From the NCBI GenBank assembly GCA_022316685.1, contig JAKJHU010000067.1, positions 2,046,001 to 2,110,000 of the forward strand: a DNA stretch of 64,000 bases. The letters are read 5' to 3'. How positions within the stretch are numbered: position 1 is the stretch's first letter; each line of letters begins with the position of its first letter. The notes beneath the pieces are model-generated. The model saw only the letters and a list, made by a program, of their open reading frames with translations, made no database searches and was not told where the DNA came from. A program made the translations under genes and the position numbers. Positions 49,035 through 62,189 of the stretch are shown piece after piece. This DNA comes from Progne subis subis. Its lineage: Eukaryota; Chordata; Aves; Passeriformes; Hirundinidae.

Positions 49035-49150
49035 AATGATGTTTTGTTATTGTATTTTTGTTGGGTTTTTTGGGGGTAAAGGATGTTGGATTTGGGGGTT
49101 GTGGGGGTTTTGTTGGTTTTTTGTTTGTTTGATTTTTGTCTGGTTTTGTT
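49035..49150. repeat. GT-rich tract with four G-runs
   Basis: GT-rich sequence with runs of three to five G (about 49063-49108) separated by short T-rich loops, then TTTTG-type units. It could form a G-quadruplex on the plus strand, although one loop is long. Confidence 0.75.
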
Positions 49151-52100
49151 GTTGCCGTTTAATGATTTGGAATTTTTTTGCAGGGGGCAGGGGACATTAA
49201 CAGACTGGGTAAATTTCAGAAAGATGCTTAGGTAATTTTTTTTTTTAAAGAGGTTTGAACCTTTTTCACAGTCTAAATTACATACATGTAAAACTACAAC
49301 AGGGACACATTGTGCATTTACAAATAGAAAAGATTCACACAATTTCAGCACAAACTTGACAGATTTTTTGCTTATTCCTGGCAGTGTTGAAAGTATTCTA
49401 GTTCTTTTATTTTTTTCTCTGTGTGTGTTAGGCCCAAAGCCAATACATAGACTCACATATGGGGAATGCTTGGTACAAGCAGATGTTAAGAGATGAATTC
49501 TTCTAGTGTTGGCATCTCGGCCTAGGTCTGTTCCCTAGGTATATTCCTCTCTTTGACTCCTTGATTGGTTCTGCTGCTGGCTGCTGTGACATCTGTTCAG
49601 CTTTCTGCAGGCTTGGTAAAATGCTGCTGTGTTTCTTTATCTCTCTGAATGTCAGTTTTCTTTGATACTCTCAAGAGCATCAAAAATTTAAATTTTATTT
49701 TGTTGTGCTCATCAATAGGGCAAAGTATGGATTTCCTAAGTGATTCCCTACAGTGGGAAAGGATGCCATCCCCATGTCTCTATGTGTTTGTGATAATATA
49801 GAATAGTTTTCATACATTTATATTTTCTTGCATGATTTACATGGAAGGTGGGTTTTGTTTGTTTCTTTTTAATAATGTGTATCCATACTACATCTGCTGT
49901 AAAGAAAAGCACTCACTGCTCTAAAACAAGACCCCTGTGATTACCCATTCACCATTTAAACAATTTGTCTTTAAACAAAATTCAATGTTGCAGTATTTGT
50001 TGGCATGCATTAATAACTGAATATTTTAATAGTTTAAAAATAGGGGAAAAAGACTGGGGGTGGGAGAAGGATGTGATGATACATTCAATAATTTCAATTA
50101 TTTTGCTGCTAAACCAGGTCGTGATTAAAATCATGTGATCTTTTCCTGTGACCATCAAAAGACTTGGAATGTGCATGAGCAAGTTAATATTTGTTGGTAC
50201 ACATGAAGTGATGTTAAAGGTTTATTTGCAATCAAAAATTAATTGGATCCTGAGCTCTTTTGTCTACTTCTTTCAAATGCCATATGTTTGTATTTTTCTC
50301 AGACTGAAATCTCTTCCTTTTTTAAATGGGACTATAGCACCTCTTGCTCCCCACTTCACCAGAGCCCCTGACACAAGTGTTACAGAGTTTCTTTCCTTTG
50401 GAATCTGTGATCACTTGAAAGCTGCAGTGACTCAGACCAGCTTCTTTGAAGCAAATATTTAACTATGCACAAGAGCAGAGCAGTCAGAAAAAGAAAGGTT
50501 AAAACAACAATTCTTAGTAGAACTCAGTAATTCTTCTAAGATTTAGGTATGTTTAATTTATGTTGAGTGTTTGAGTTCTTCTGAGAATAGAGTTAGTGTT
50601 TTCTTCTCATTGATTTCTCAGTTACTGAAATTAAAGGCTTTGTTTCATTTCATTTAATAATGGCATTTCTTCTGCATTTATTTACTGTTTATGGTTGTGG
50701 GTTTTTTTTCCCTTTAGTAAAAAGTATATATCCTTTCAAAATCAGTTTTGAATGCATTTATTGTACTTTACTTCTTACGTTATATTTTGAAACAGATAGC
50801 TAGAAGGCTTGCTACCCTTAAAGAAGAACCTTTTTCCAAAAAGGATGTTTGTCATACCCACTTTCCTTTCAGATTTCTGACTAAACTGGTCGAGTAGAAA
50901 TGATGGTCTTGTCTAATCCCAGAAACCTGGGCAATAGCAGGAAATTAATAAAGCAACCCGGGACAACTGATATATGCATTTTAAGAATGAGACAATCTTT
51001 GGGAACTGGACTAGAGAATAGGTATCCCATTTTTAAAAGGCAAAAATGAATGTAAAAATGGAAGCATATCTTGGATTAGCATAGAAAAGAAATCCTCAAA
51101 GGTTAGCATTATAAGCATTCTACTGTGGACTTTTAGGATTATATTTGCATATATACATTGTTGCTAATCTTTTCCTACCTTAATAAAAATATAAGTACTC
51201 ATTATTCTCAGGGCCTTCAGCAGAAGAAGAATACAGCTAATGATAATTTATGCCTGGACATTACAGCTGACAGGCTTACTTACGTGATAGTAAAAGATTT
51301 GATTAAAAAAAAATGCATTATTCTTTGCATTGATAAATGAAAATGCAAATGAAAATGAAAATCTTAAGATGAACAAGTTCTAGAAAAAGCTTTGAATCAA
51401 TTGGTGCTCATATATTCTTCTTTAACTGTAATGGATCAGATTTCAAAAGGAGGTCTTGAGCAATACGGCTGTGTAGTCAACTTTCTTATGCTTCACACAA
51501 TCTAACATGATAATTTAAAGCATAGCATAAATCACAAAAATAGATTGAAAAAAAAAATTAATAGATTGAAAAATTAATCACTCAGATGATAGCAGTAATA
51601 TACCACCCCAATTCTATGATTATATATAAATATTAAAAAAAGTTTATTTATTATCTTCTGGCATGATTTATTTGAATTACTTACTTCCTAGCTGGATCCT
51701 ACCCCAGTGCATCAAATTAATAAAGGGTCATCCTACATAAACCATAATATGGAGATTTAGCTGATTGTTATAAGGAGAGCCTCAACATGCCAGTTTCCTT
51801 TCCCATTCAATGTGCAGAGAATGTGGCAACTAAGCTATTCATTCTTATGCTACTTATTCTATCTTTACATAACATTAACTGCACTATCCACCCTGCACAC
51901 TTAATCAGTTATGGGTCTTCTAAACCCCTGGATCATTAACTACTTACCAAAAACTCATTATTATTTGGTTGCTGTTCAGCAGACTTAAATGAATTGGTGG
52001 TCTCAGGCAAATGGCCACAACTCAGAGTTACTGTACATTTGTTATTTCTTTACTCTGTAATTGAAAGAATAAGAAAATGACATATAGAGAAGTTCATCAC

Positions 52101-53157
52101 CTGCTGAATTATACTGTGACATAAAAATGTGATCTCTGCAGATAAACATTCCAAAGCTACATGAAAACTTTATATAGTCAAGGCAATATGGTTTTTTTTG
52201 TAGCCATCTCTGTTTAAAAACTGGGATTTTCTGTGTCCAGAGCTATCAATCAGTTAAAATAGACTACACAGACAGACATTACAGAAGAATTCAATTAGAT
52301 AAAGACATAGGTAAAATGTGTACATTTTAATCTAAGAAGTCTAAGGATGAGGAATGTCAAAACTCTAAACAAATCCTGGAACATTAATAGTGCAATGCCA
52401 CAGCACTCTGGAAACTGGTTAGTAGTAATGAAAACAGAAAACTGAATCTAGTCTGCAGCAAATGTTTTTCCATCTCCAACTCCTTAGTTACAATATTTGA
52501 ATGAGTTACTGTCTGAATAACTTGCTCACAAATTCAGTTTCTGGTCCTATAAAGGAAGTAAATGTGTATAATGTGTAATTGAACCTGTGTGTATTACTAA
52601 GAATGCAAAGATATTTGATGGAGAGCAATTTTTAAAAAAAAATATTTATTTTTAGATAGACAAATTTGAAATTAAAAATTTTGTTCCAAAAATATATTCT
52701 GTGATCCTAAGGGTAAGAATTATGAAGTGCATGCAAAATACATATTTCAGTGCCAGAAGTCTCTTAGTGTTACATTTGTGTTAGATGGAAAGCCTTTGCA
52801 TGTGTTGGTGAACTCTAATTCAGACTTGTATTTTTAGTATTATTAAGGTTATTCATATTCAAAAGATTGTTACTCATTAAAATCTGGATAAATAATAAGC
52901 GCCATAAGTTACATATTTAAGGACAAACTTAAAATTAACAAATACAGTTTATTCTCTGTATTTTATTCTTATTTTTCAATCCATATAAATTCAGCTTGAA
53001 ACAGAAAGAAAAAAGAAACTTCATATAATAGTACACAAAAAGTATTCAAGAATAGGGTAGAAAGTCCCAAGAACAGCTGGTATTTGACAAGTCTTGACAT
53101 TACTTAAGTGTTATGTAGTCATTCCTACAACAGAATTATTGAAGATAATGCTATAAC

Positions 53158-53188
53158 ATTATATATTGTTGTCATGTCAATATATAAT
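53158..53188. repeat. Perfect 11-bp inverted repeat
   Basis: ATTATATATTG at 53158-53168 pairs with CAATATATAAT at 53178-53188 over a 9-base loop. It is AT-rich, so it may be chance. Confidence 0.75.
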
Positions 53189-55143
53189 CCTAGCCTAACA
53201 TGACATGATGCTAACAGTAAAGATTTAGCTTTTTAAAAGGCAATATATTCCTAGTACCTACTAGTTTCCTCCACCTGTACAGCTGTCAATGTCAGATGTA
53301 CTAGGAAAGTTATGAAGTAATCAGACTGGAATAAGCTCATTCTTTCATATGTTTATAGTTTGCATGATTCTTGAATCTGTTACTGTAGCAGATTTTGCAA
53401 GGCAGAACAGTGTGACAGGCTTATCTGCTTGACAGTTCAGTGTACCTGACAGGATGCTGTAAACAAAGGTCACATGTTTAAGAAAAATATTTTTTCTCTT
53501 GTAAGAAATATTGGAAAAAGTTGATTTTGTTGTTTAGTATTTGGCAAATAGTCTTTTAAAACCATGTGATTCCAGAACTTTATCCTTGCCCTCAGTATAT
53601 TATTCCCCACTGTTCTCTTACCGAGAGGGACACAGGCGTCCATAACATTCAGGATGAGAAGGGGACTGAAATTTCACCATGATTTGTACTTTTGAATGAA
53701 TGCACCTTTTGCTTTTTCTATTATACTTCTGTACAGTACCAACCTATATTTTTCATTGCAATTAATTGCAGCTTCAATTTCCAGTTCAAGATATTTTGAA
53801 AGAGGTCCAAGGCAACACCTCTTGTACATGTGCAAGTTGTATATGTACATAAGAGATGTGAGCTCTTTATTTACTCAATAATGAGTACCTCAGCATATGA
53901 AGGAACTGGTTAACTTTGATTTTGGCACTGCTTGTGTACTTGTTTGCTGAGTGCAGAGATTTCAAAATACAGAAAAGAAATAAAACACAAAGAACTACAA
54001 AGAAGACATTAAATGCAACATCAGAGAATGAAATTGTTTCTACTTCAAAAGAAGTACCTATGATGAATGTGGCAATTACTGTGAACAGACAAGGCAACAA
54101 ATGAAAGACTTGGAGAATGGTGCAGATAGACACTCATGACAGATGTTATAAGGATGCCAAGGGACAGATTGCCAGACAAGTAAGTCAGAGAAGACACTGA
54201 CAAATATACTGCAAGGGATAACTTTTCAAAGAAGGTCAGGAAAGAAGAAAAATGAGCTTATATAATGCAAATCTATACAAGTCTATGCTTAACATCTTAA
54301 GCAATTAAAAAGCAGTATACAGAATGATAGAGAAAAGATACCATGTCAAATAAAAGAAACCTGGATATGTTTCTTTGTCCCAAATAATTGTTCCCTCTAA
54401 TAAACTCTACACTACAAAATTGCTTCACCTTTACAGAATTGCTAGAGAAATCAAAACCCTAGGCATGTTTAACAGGACATGGAAGAGGTATGCATCTCGG
54501 AATGGGGTTCAAAGGATGCAGTGTAAACAATCTAAAACTACCAGAAAAGATATTTTGAACTGACAATTTGGTATAAAGAACAGCACAGGAAAAGATGGTT
54601 ATGCATTTCATCTTAGTAAGAAAAATGCAAGGATCTGTGTTAAGGTTTTAGGAGATAAAGTTCATTGGAGCAATTTATGCAAGTGTATCTTCATTCCTCT
54701 GCCTCCCTCTCCCCTTCCACATACATGCTTATCACCTTCAATGTAATACATATTCAGGTACAGAAATACAGGGTCCCATGTAAACAGAAATCTACACCAG
54801 TCATTTGGAAAAAAGTAGTCCTGTGTTCAGAACCTCAGTTTGACATAGTTTAGGTAAAGAATTTGATTTGTCACATCACAAATATCTAAGGAGTGAGACT
54901 TTGGATCATATTGGGGAGGATTAAGCTTCATTAATGGAAAAGGTCTCCTTCCTAGGTATAAGGCAAATAAGTAATGATCAGTGTGGGAATAAGTGGTTGC
55001 CATGCTATATTGCACCATATCACAATAATCTGGCCAGTTTCAGTTTACCTCTCAGAAGATATCTATTAAAAGTAAGTCAATATTTTTGAAATTCTTATTT
55101 AAATCCTCTAATAATGCAGTCATAAGGGGGTTACATCAGTAGA

Positions 55144-55184
55144 GGCGCCAAGTACTTCTAATATGCACCAAGTACTTCTAATAT
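55144..55184 (+). repeat. Short tandem duplication
   Basis: The motif CCAAGTACTTCTAATAT occurs twice in succession, separated by a few bases (GC/GCA). Confidence 0.85.
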
Positions 55185-55830
55185 AAGTATATGCAGTAAC
55201 TGATAGTTCCTATACCATTGCTCTGCATTTTTTGCTTCTTGCATTGGCAGGCGAATCGATTGGTCTACTTGGCCATGTAAGTAACCTATGGTTGAGTTGA
55301 TGTTTTTTTTTGACCTTGTGTTCTGACCTTATTCAACATTGACCAAAATAAGAGACAGGATGATGCATTATTTAGATGATCGCTCAGATTTGATTAAGCT
55401 GTAATGAAATTAACGTGCTCAGACCATTCCAGTCTAGCTGTTTGTCTGTAGTATGAACAAAACTACGTTTTCTACATGTGCATTCATGGACTGTAAATAT
55501 ACAGCATGAAAAAAATTCCAAGAAATCCCTGAGAAGTAAAGCAAATACTGAAAAAAGAGAGGTAAATCTAGATTTTTTTATTTTTTTTTTAATTTTTTTT
55601 TTTTCCCCAGAACTTATTTAGAAGGCTCCATCACTTGAGCTGGTGAATTAAAAACCTCTTTCCTACAAAGTCAAATTCCTGCTCTTTCTCCCTCTCTTTC
55701 TCTCTGTCCTACAGGAGTAATTTGCAGTTCCCATACAACAAACAACTTATTTTCATTCTTAAAGGCATTACATAAGATGTAATGTAGAGATAGTAAGTAA
55801 TTGTCTTTGTATTATTATATAATCAAAATC

Positions 55831-55955
55831 TCATAGAATTAAGTTGTATTAGACCCATAAGGATCACTGAGTCCTCCTCCCTGCTACTTGCAGGACCACC
55901 TAAAATTGAAATTGTATGAGTAAGAGCACAGTCCTTGATGTTTTTCTATCAAGTC
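55831..55955 (-). mobile_element. CR1-like 3' end fragment, antisense
   Basis: TCATAGAATTAAGTTGTATT, then GACCCATAAGGATCACTGAG, TCCTCCTCCCTGCTACTTGC and GAGTAAGAGCACAGTCC resemble the antisense 3' end of a CR1 subfamily. About 125 bases only, decayed. Confidence 0.7.
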
Positions 55956-57279
55956 AATCTATCCAAAGATTATATTTTTTTCTGCATATTATTTTGTTTG
56001 TGAATGCATAATCTGTGCTGAAATAAACCTGAGAAATCTGAATGAGTAGTTTGTATTTCTGTAATATTAGCTGATTTGGTAGATCAATTTTGAATTAATA
56101 CTTAGAACAGCTACAAGAGTAGCTTTGACTATTTGCTAGTTAACACAATTATTAAGTATGATAAAATATTTTTGAAACTATGTGCAAAGGCATAAAGTTA
56201 TTTTTAAGCAACCACATTCAAGTAAAGAATTTTCATGAAACATTTACCACAAAAACAGGACTTGACAGGAAGTGAAAATCATTAAAGATTTTTTTTTTTT
56301 TATAACAGTATGGAAGAAGTCAGCAAAAGGCTATCAGATAAAACTGCTATATAATAGAAGGCAAAAAAAAAAAGTTATTTTTTTTTTTTTTGAGCAGAAG
56401 TGATCCTGCAAGTATTAAAAACAAATATTTAGTTAGAAGATAAAATGTCAGTCTGAACAGACAAGACAGAGAAAACACATTTCTCAGCTAAAACAAGCAT
56501 AAAAGAAACAACTAGAAAATGTCATCATTGTCCTGTTCCTCTACAAAGCAAACGTGGAAAGATTTTTAATTACATCTTGATAAGTCAGTGAAATGAATGC
56601 GAGTAAAATGAAACTATACCTACTAGTATAATATTTAACAATTTTCAGTGAGAATCTCAAAGTAAATATCAAAGCAGGTCAAGAAATCAAGGAACAGTGT
56701 CCTCATTCCTGAAAAAGAAATGTTAACATATCATTGTTTCTTTGACTACTATCAATTTTGTTTAACACAGCTGTATTTTTTTAAACTGAAAATTGCAGCT
56801 CAGAAGTGTGAGTTTTATAATTTTTGATTTGGAATATTCTCCAGCAGCAGTCATTCAAGAGCCTGATGATTTTTTAAAAAAAAATTAATTGCCTCATCTT
56901 GATCACAACACCCCCAAATTTATGAATACTTCATATATTACTAGAGGTATTATTTCATATTTAACTGTAATCAGCTTGAGCAATAGTTGACAGTAAAATC
57001 AAATCAAGTCTATTTGTTCTGTCAAGACAGAAAATTATTCTTTTCTGGACAAATAACAGTGCTTATTCTTTTGATACTATTTTAGAAATAAAAGCTGGCA
57101 ATATTCTGATATATCTTTCCAGGATGACTTTTACTAACACCATCACATCACAGGATTTTTAAATATTGGAAGATATTTTCTGTTACTCTTTAATGATGGT
57201 AATAATGATAAATATCAGATCTTTAAACTGATCACAATAATATTTCCTCTAAATCACTGTATATTTCTTGTTTGGTTTG

Positions 57280-57308
57280 GTTGAGTTTGTTTGTTTGTTT
57301 GTTTGTTT
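57280..57308. repeat. (TTTG)n microsatellite
   Basis: About six TTTG units in the plus strand, preceded by GGTTTGGTTGAG. Confidence 0.85.
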
Positions 57309-57924
57309 CTTCTGATCTCCAAAGTTAAAGGTTTAAAAAGTTTAGCACTGAAATGCTAGTTTATATATGCTGGCAGTGATAATCCTCTTAAAATAATCTC
57401 TTCAGCTGGCTCTTAGAAATGTTACTGGGTTTTTTTTTCTATGTTTAAAATCTTGAATTTGCACTAGAATGTCCTTTTATTTATTTGTTTGTTTAATCTC
57501 TCTGTGTGTAATAATTGCCTGCAACTAGCAAACATGCTTGAAGGTAAATATACAAAATTATCCACAAGCCTAGTAACCATATAACCTTTAATTAAATAAT
57601 TATATCTATATAGTATGTGTTACGGTTTATTGGTGTCTAAAAGGATCAGTGCCCTCTAAGAAGTGAGTTTGTGAAGAAAGATGGAGAAATATTTATACAA
57701 TTGAAATTTATAGATGGTGTTGTCAAACTGCAACTGACACAATTTTTAATTAATACCCTACAAGAAGCATTCTTCTCCCTTAATTTTAATATTTGCTACC
57801 AGAATGTACAGGCATCTTCACATGAATCTGCCTGCACAAGTAGAATGTTATTTTGGATATGTTGGAGACCTGACAGCACCAGTTCAGAACATGGTTCAGA
57901 GATATACTTTACTGAGTAGTAAAA

Positions 57925-57970
57925 TAGTAGTTAAGTTCTGGTCTGTTAAGTAGTTAAGTTCTGGTCTGTT
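57925..57970 (+). repeat. Tandem duplication of a unit of about 22 bp
   Basis: TAGTTAAGTTCTGGTCTGTT occurs twice in a row, separated by AAG and a short overlap. The identity suggests a recent slippage event. Confidence 0.88.
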
Positions 57971-60792
57971 TCTGTCTCACCCAGCTCTTAGCACCAGTAG
58001 GTGCCTAGTGCAAGCCAATTTACCACCTCCTTTTTTTATAACCAGTATAATAAGTTATACCAACTTAGTAAGCCCACAGGTGGGTTCACAGTATGTAGCT
58101 CGTGCCCTGGAAGTGGAAGTGCAGCTTGAAATTAGTGACATCTCCTGGTCCCTTGAGAGAAAGGTAATGTTTGCAGCTGGGGAAGCAGTATAGCAACACA
58201 TCTGCTGAATAAAACAGCTGACTTTCAGCCCCAGATGTCCACAAGGCATGATATTCAGGGATTTCACAGGAAACAGTCTGAGCTGGGGACAGTGGACTGA
58301 ATGCCTATCAGCATATGGAGCACCATAGCTGTGTTTTGGAAGTGCAGCTTCCTCTTTAGTTTTCTACAACAGGAATTTTTACTGCTCTGAAACCACGTGG
58401 GGAACTCAGTGAGGACTCAGTACATGGAAGTGATTGGGAGACTTACTTCAGAAACATATCCTGATCCAAAGTAATGTAAGCTAGAACAGAAACAGGTGCC
58501 TAACATATCCAGCTGGAAAACCACCTTGCTTTCCTAGTTTTGCTTTGCAGAGGTGGAAAGGGAGAAACGAAAGTGAGACCTGGGGTATGAGGTGGATGCT
58601 CTGAAAACTTTGGAGTGCTATCAACATCTATTAACTTCCTGTGGACCTTGCAGTTCAATTCCCTTGAGCTGGCAATTGTAAAGTCTTCAATTAACAGTTT
58701 TATCTCCAGAGTTATAAATCATGTTGTTAATTAAAAAGAACTGACATAATTTCATTTTACCCTGGAATCATTTGTTTCAGTTACAAAATAAGCAAGACTG
58801 CAGTAGATATAAGAAAATACTCTTTTATTCTTCAAAAATTCAGATGAGACTTTCATAACTGATGAATCTTGTATAGACTGACAGGAGCAGAATAATAAAA
58901 TTCTTATATATAAATTAGCTATATAAAATTAATTATATTTTTAAATGTATCTGCATTTATAGGCAATTTTCTCTAGGTTAAATCCTTGTTTGTATGTGGG
59001 TAGTAAAATTCATCTTTATAATAACCTGCAAGGATAAAAAGCAAAATCTTCTAAAGAATGAGGTTTTATTAGATATCTCAGGAAAATAAAAAAATATTAT
59101 TTTGCAACTAAAACACAGAAGAAAGTCTGAGGGAACTTCCTTTACACTTTTGCTGGAATAACAAGGCCTTTGAGGATGCAGCTCTTTGCAATCACTATTT
59201 TATTAAATGTCGGAATGTGTAATGTTGAAGGCTCACAGTGAAGGCTCATGTAATGTAGCTTACCTTACACACATAACCTTCACAAAAACATCTTCCAAAT
59301 CCACTTACTAAAAGATTTATGGCAGCATGGAAGTTTTACACCAATGAGTTCACTAATGGCTTTCTTTGATACATCCCACAGGACTCATGCTGTCTGGAAA
59401 AAAGCCAAAGTATGGAGCAGCGCGTAATCATTGCAACTGTAGGTTGGTTGGTAGAAAAAAGTTCTGCGGCGCAGAAGATAAAATATTAAAATATATGGAA
59501 CTCATGAGTCTAAAAGTTAAAAACCTTTTATATTTTCTTGGTGTTTAACAAGCATTAAATTTTGCGCATTAGGGTTTTATGAGTGGTATATATCTTACTT
59601 GTAATTTAATTCTATACATTTCCACACTTATAAGTCGTGCATGCTTCTTGGCAAATTAAATTACAAGTCTGAAAGAATACAATTATATAAAGCATCTCAA
59701 AAAAAAAAAAAATTTTTTTTTTTGAATCACCTACAAGAATTAGGGTCTCATATCTTCACTGAAGCTTATGAGACTTGCAGCTGAAATTATCAGGTTCACA
59801 GTTAAGAGAAGTAAAAAACAGTTGTTTTAATTTAATGGATAAAATAAAAGTAATGTAGTAAAGAAGACACAAATTAAAGCACAATTGTGACAAGAATTGC
59901 TGGAGATGCAGGAGTTCTTAATATTAATAAAATGAAATGCTTCTGTGCCACTGAAATCAGGAAATGACATAGCTATGGAATGTCAAACAAAGAATAAAAA
60001 AATCTACAAACATGATGTCTCTATGAAGATAAATATAATTCAAAATACTATAGGTTAAAAAAAATCCATGAGAAGTGTAATTATTCAGAAGATCTTTGAC
60101 TTACAATTAAGGAAATTACTATTAGTTTAAGCTTGATATTACAAATTGAACACAGGCCTTAATACTAACTTATTTTACTTTAAAACATGGTTGTATGGAT
60201 GGGGTCTCTGATAATTTCTTTTTAATAATTAACACTATTAACTCTTCTCAGAGAAAGGCCTCTCTTATTTTTTTAATTAAAAAAATATCCCATACATATG
60301 CATAGTCTGTGTCACTAATTGCCATGACACAGCACCAAATGAGATGTGAGTTATAAAAAACACTGTTAGGGACCTCAATCATCTATTTGATTGAAAAATG
60401 CTAGCAACCCCATCTCTTGTGACTACAACATAAATATAGCCCTGGAATTTATTTCTATGTGCTTAACCTAACCTTAGATTTCTGCATGTGCACATTTACC
60501 TAATTTGGTTGCTGTCAGAAGGCTGCTGTCCACTCTCTCACTGTAGGAGGGGAGGACAATGAGCATATCCTGCTGCTCATCCTATGCTCCAGGTGAGTGG
60601 CCAGATTTGTTAGGAGACCTTTTTCATCTGTTGTGTCGTGCTTAAGATTATGCATATTTCCTGCATATTGACCAGTTCTTAAGAGTGCTCCAAAATAGTT
60701 TAAAAAACATATTAGAAAACAAAACCAGTCTGAGGAGTAAGGGACAGCATAATTCTACAAGACAGACTGGTAATACAGGCAGCTGCTTTGAG

Positions 60793-60900
60793 TTTCATCA
60801 GTGTCAGACCAAAGTAATTTTTCCTTAAATAAAAAATTGTCTTAACTTTTTGGTTTGTATTTCATCAGTGTTAGACCAAAGTTAACTTTCCTTCAATAAA
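60793..60900 (+). repeat. Imperfect tandem duplication, 67-bp period
   Basis: TTTCATCAGTGTCAGACCAAAG at 60793 recurs at 60860 as TTTCATCAGTGTTAGACCAAAG. The similarity continues to TTAAATAAA and TTCAATAAA respectively, so each copy ends in an AATAAA-type motif. Divergence between copies indicates an older event. Confidence 0.85.
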
Positions 60901-61464
60901 GCTTAATTTTACACTTTTAAAGAGATGTGTCTTTCCTGGATTGACCTTAAATTTGGAGGTCTTAAGACACAAAAAAACAAAGTCAAGAATGTTAACGCTC
61001 TGGAAAAAATAGCTTGCACTTTGAAGTAACTGCAGTGTTTTTCAATCTGACAGTACATTAAGTGGCTAGTTTCTATGCTGATAGACTGAAACTGTGACTT
61101 AGTTTTCTCTAAATTGCTGTGGTATATTGATAAAGTTACCAGGATAACACAAATCAGTCTTGAAAAATGCAATCAACACAGTTCAGGTTTAGTGGAGGGC
61201 TTCATGAGTTTTATACTTGAATATTCAAATAATATGCAAGGATATCTTCTGATATTACCTTTGGGTGAATCTGGAAAAGGAGTGCCACTCTTCTGAATTT
61301 GTTGCATACAATTTATGTGTAAGAAGAACATCAATCACTGATTTCTACCAATTGCTCACAGCCTTCTTCCCCTCTGTTCCTCATTTCACTTTTCTCTCCT
61401 GTTTCCATGACCAAAATACTTCTCATGCACCCTTTATTTTTTTTCCCAATTTTACATAATTCTC

Positions 61465-61468
<4 letters not shown>

Positions 61469-61513
<45 letters not shown>
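61469..61513. repeat. Poly(A) tract, 45 bases
   Basis: The longest homopolymer in the window. No recognisable retrosequence lies immediately upstream, and no target duplication is obvious. The antisense frame 61423-61635 with a long F run is its translation. Confidence 0.92.
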
Positions 61514-61514
<1 letters not shown>

Positions 61515-62002
61515 CAGTGGTATAATGGAAAGGTTTTATTTCATTTCCAACCTGGCCAGAGTTAAAAAAACAAATATATGCTTTATCAGGCCTGTTGCCT
61601 TGAGATTTCAGCACTGTTTCCAAGTTCAAGAGCATATGGTAATAATCAGTTAAGGATACAAATTTATCTGAGACCAGAAAGAGCTTTGATGTTCATCCTG
61701 GAATAATCTCAAGGTGAGTGCTGGCAATTAGGCACATGAGGCTCATCCTAGCAATGCTAGCCTGAGGTATTTTAGCTCTGTGCCACCTGAAGAATGAAAT
61801 ATTCTTACCTTATTGGACATAGCTGCGAATATTGAGGATAGTTTACAAGCATATGTAATTAAAAAAAAAAAATAAAATTATTTCCAATCTCTGAGCCAAA
61901 CTTCATGCATGATGATATGATTCCAGAGAATAGTAGAAACCTCTTCTTCTGCCATAATGGAAGCACATTAAACGTATCTCTTTAATGTTATGGATTAAAT
62001 TT

Positions 62003-62158
62003 TGGTCTTGGTTTTGAAAGATGGTTGTCTGCCAGGGAAAACTAGAGCCTCCCTTGGAATGGAGAATGTAAACCCCCTTCCCTCTAAATTATTATAATTT
62101 TGCAATTAGGGCCTCTCAGGCAGATATGGGAAATAGGAGTAACAGTTCTTTACTAGGA

Positions 62159-62189
<31 letters not shown>

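Larger units (their letters stand above)
47853..55830. other. AT-rich region with GT-rich tracts, no supported gene
   Basis: About 8 kb with no recognised transposon. It includes GT-rich tracts (48446-48560, 49035-49150), an inverted repeat at 53158-53188 and a short tandem duplication near 55144-55184. 49480-49680 and 50330-50460 are slightly GC-richer but unclassified. The longest frame in the window (48980-49456, 158 codons, antisense) runs through a GT-rich tract and is compositional. Confidence 0.6.
55956..62002. other. AT-rich region with local duplications, no supported gene
   Basis: About 6 kb. A slightly GC-richer stretch at 58000-58640 carries short frames (58008-58193, 58055-58267) with no domain. 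It also contains a TTTG repeat at 57280-57308, tandem duplications at 57925-57970 and 60793-60900, and an A45 homopolymer at 61469-61513. No recognised transposon. Confidence 0.55.

Noticed and set aside
48980..49456. 158-codon antisense frame, the longest in the window
   Set aside because: Much of it is the translation of a GT-rich low-complexity tract (runs of K, N, T and Q). No domain, no start or splice support.
55144..55184. CRISPR-like repeat pair
   Set aside because: Only two units, no spacers of regular length, and the DNA is avian nuclear, where CRISPR arrays do not occur.
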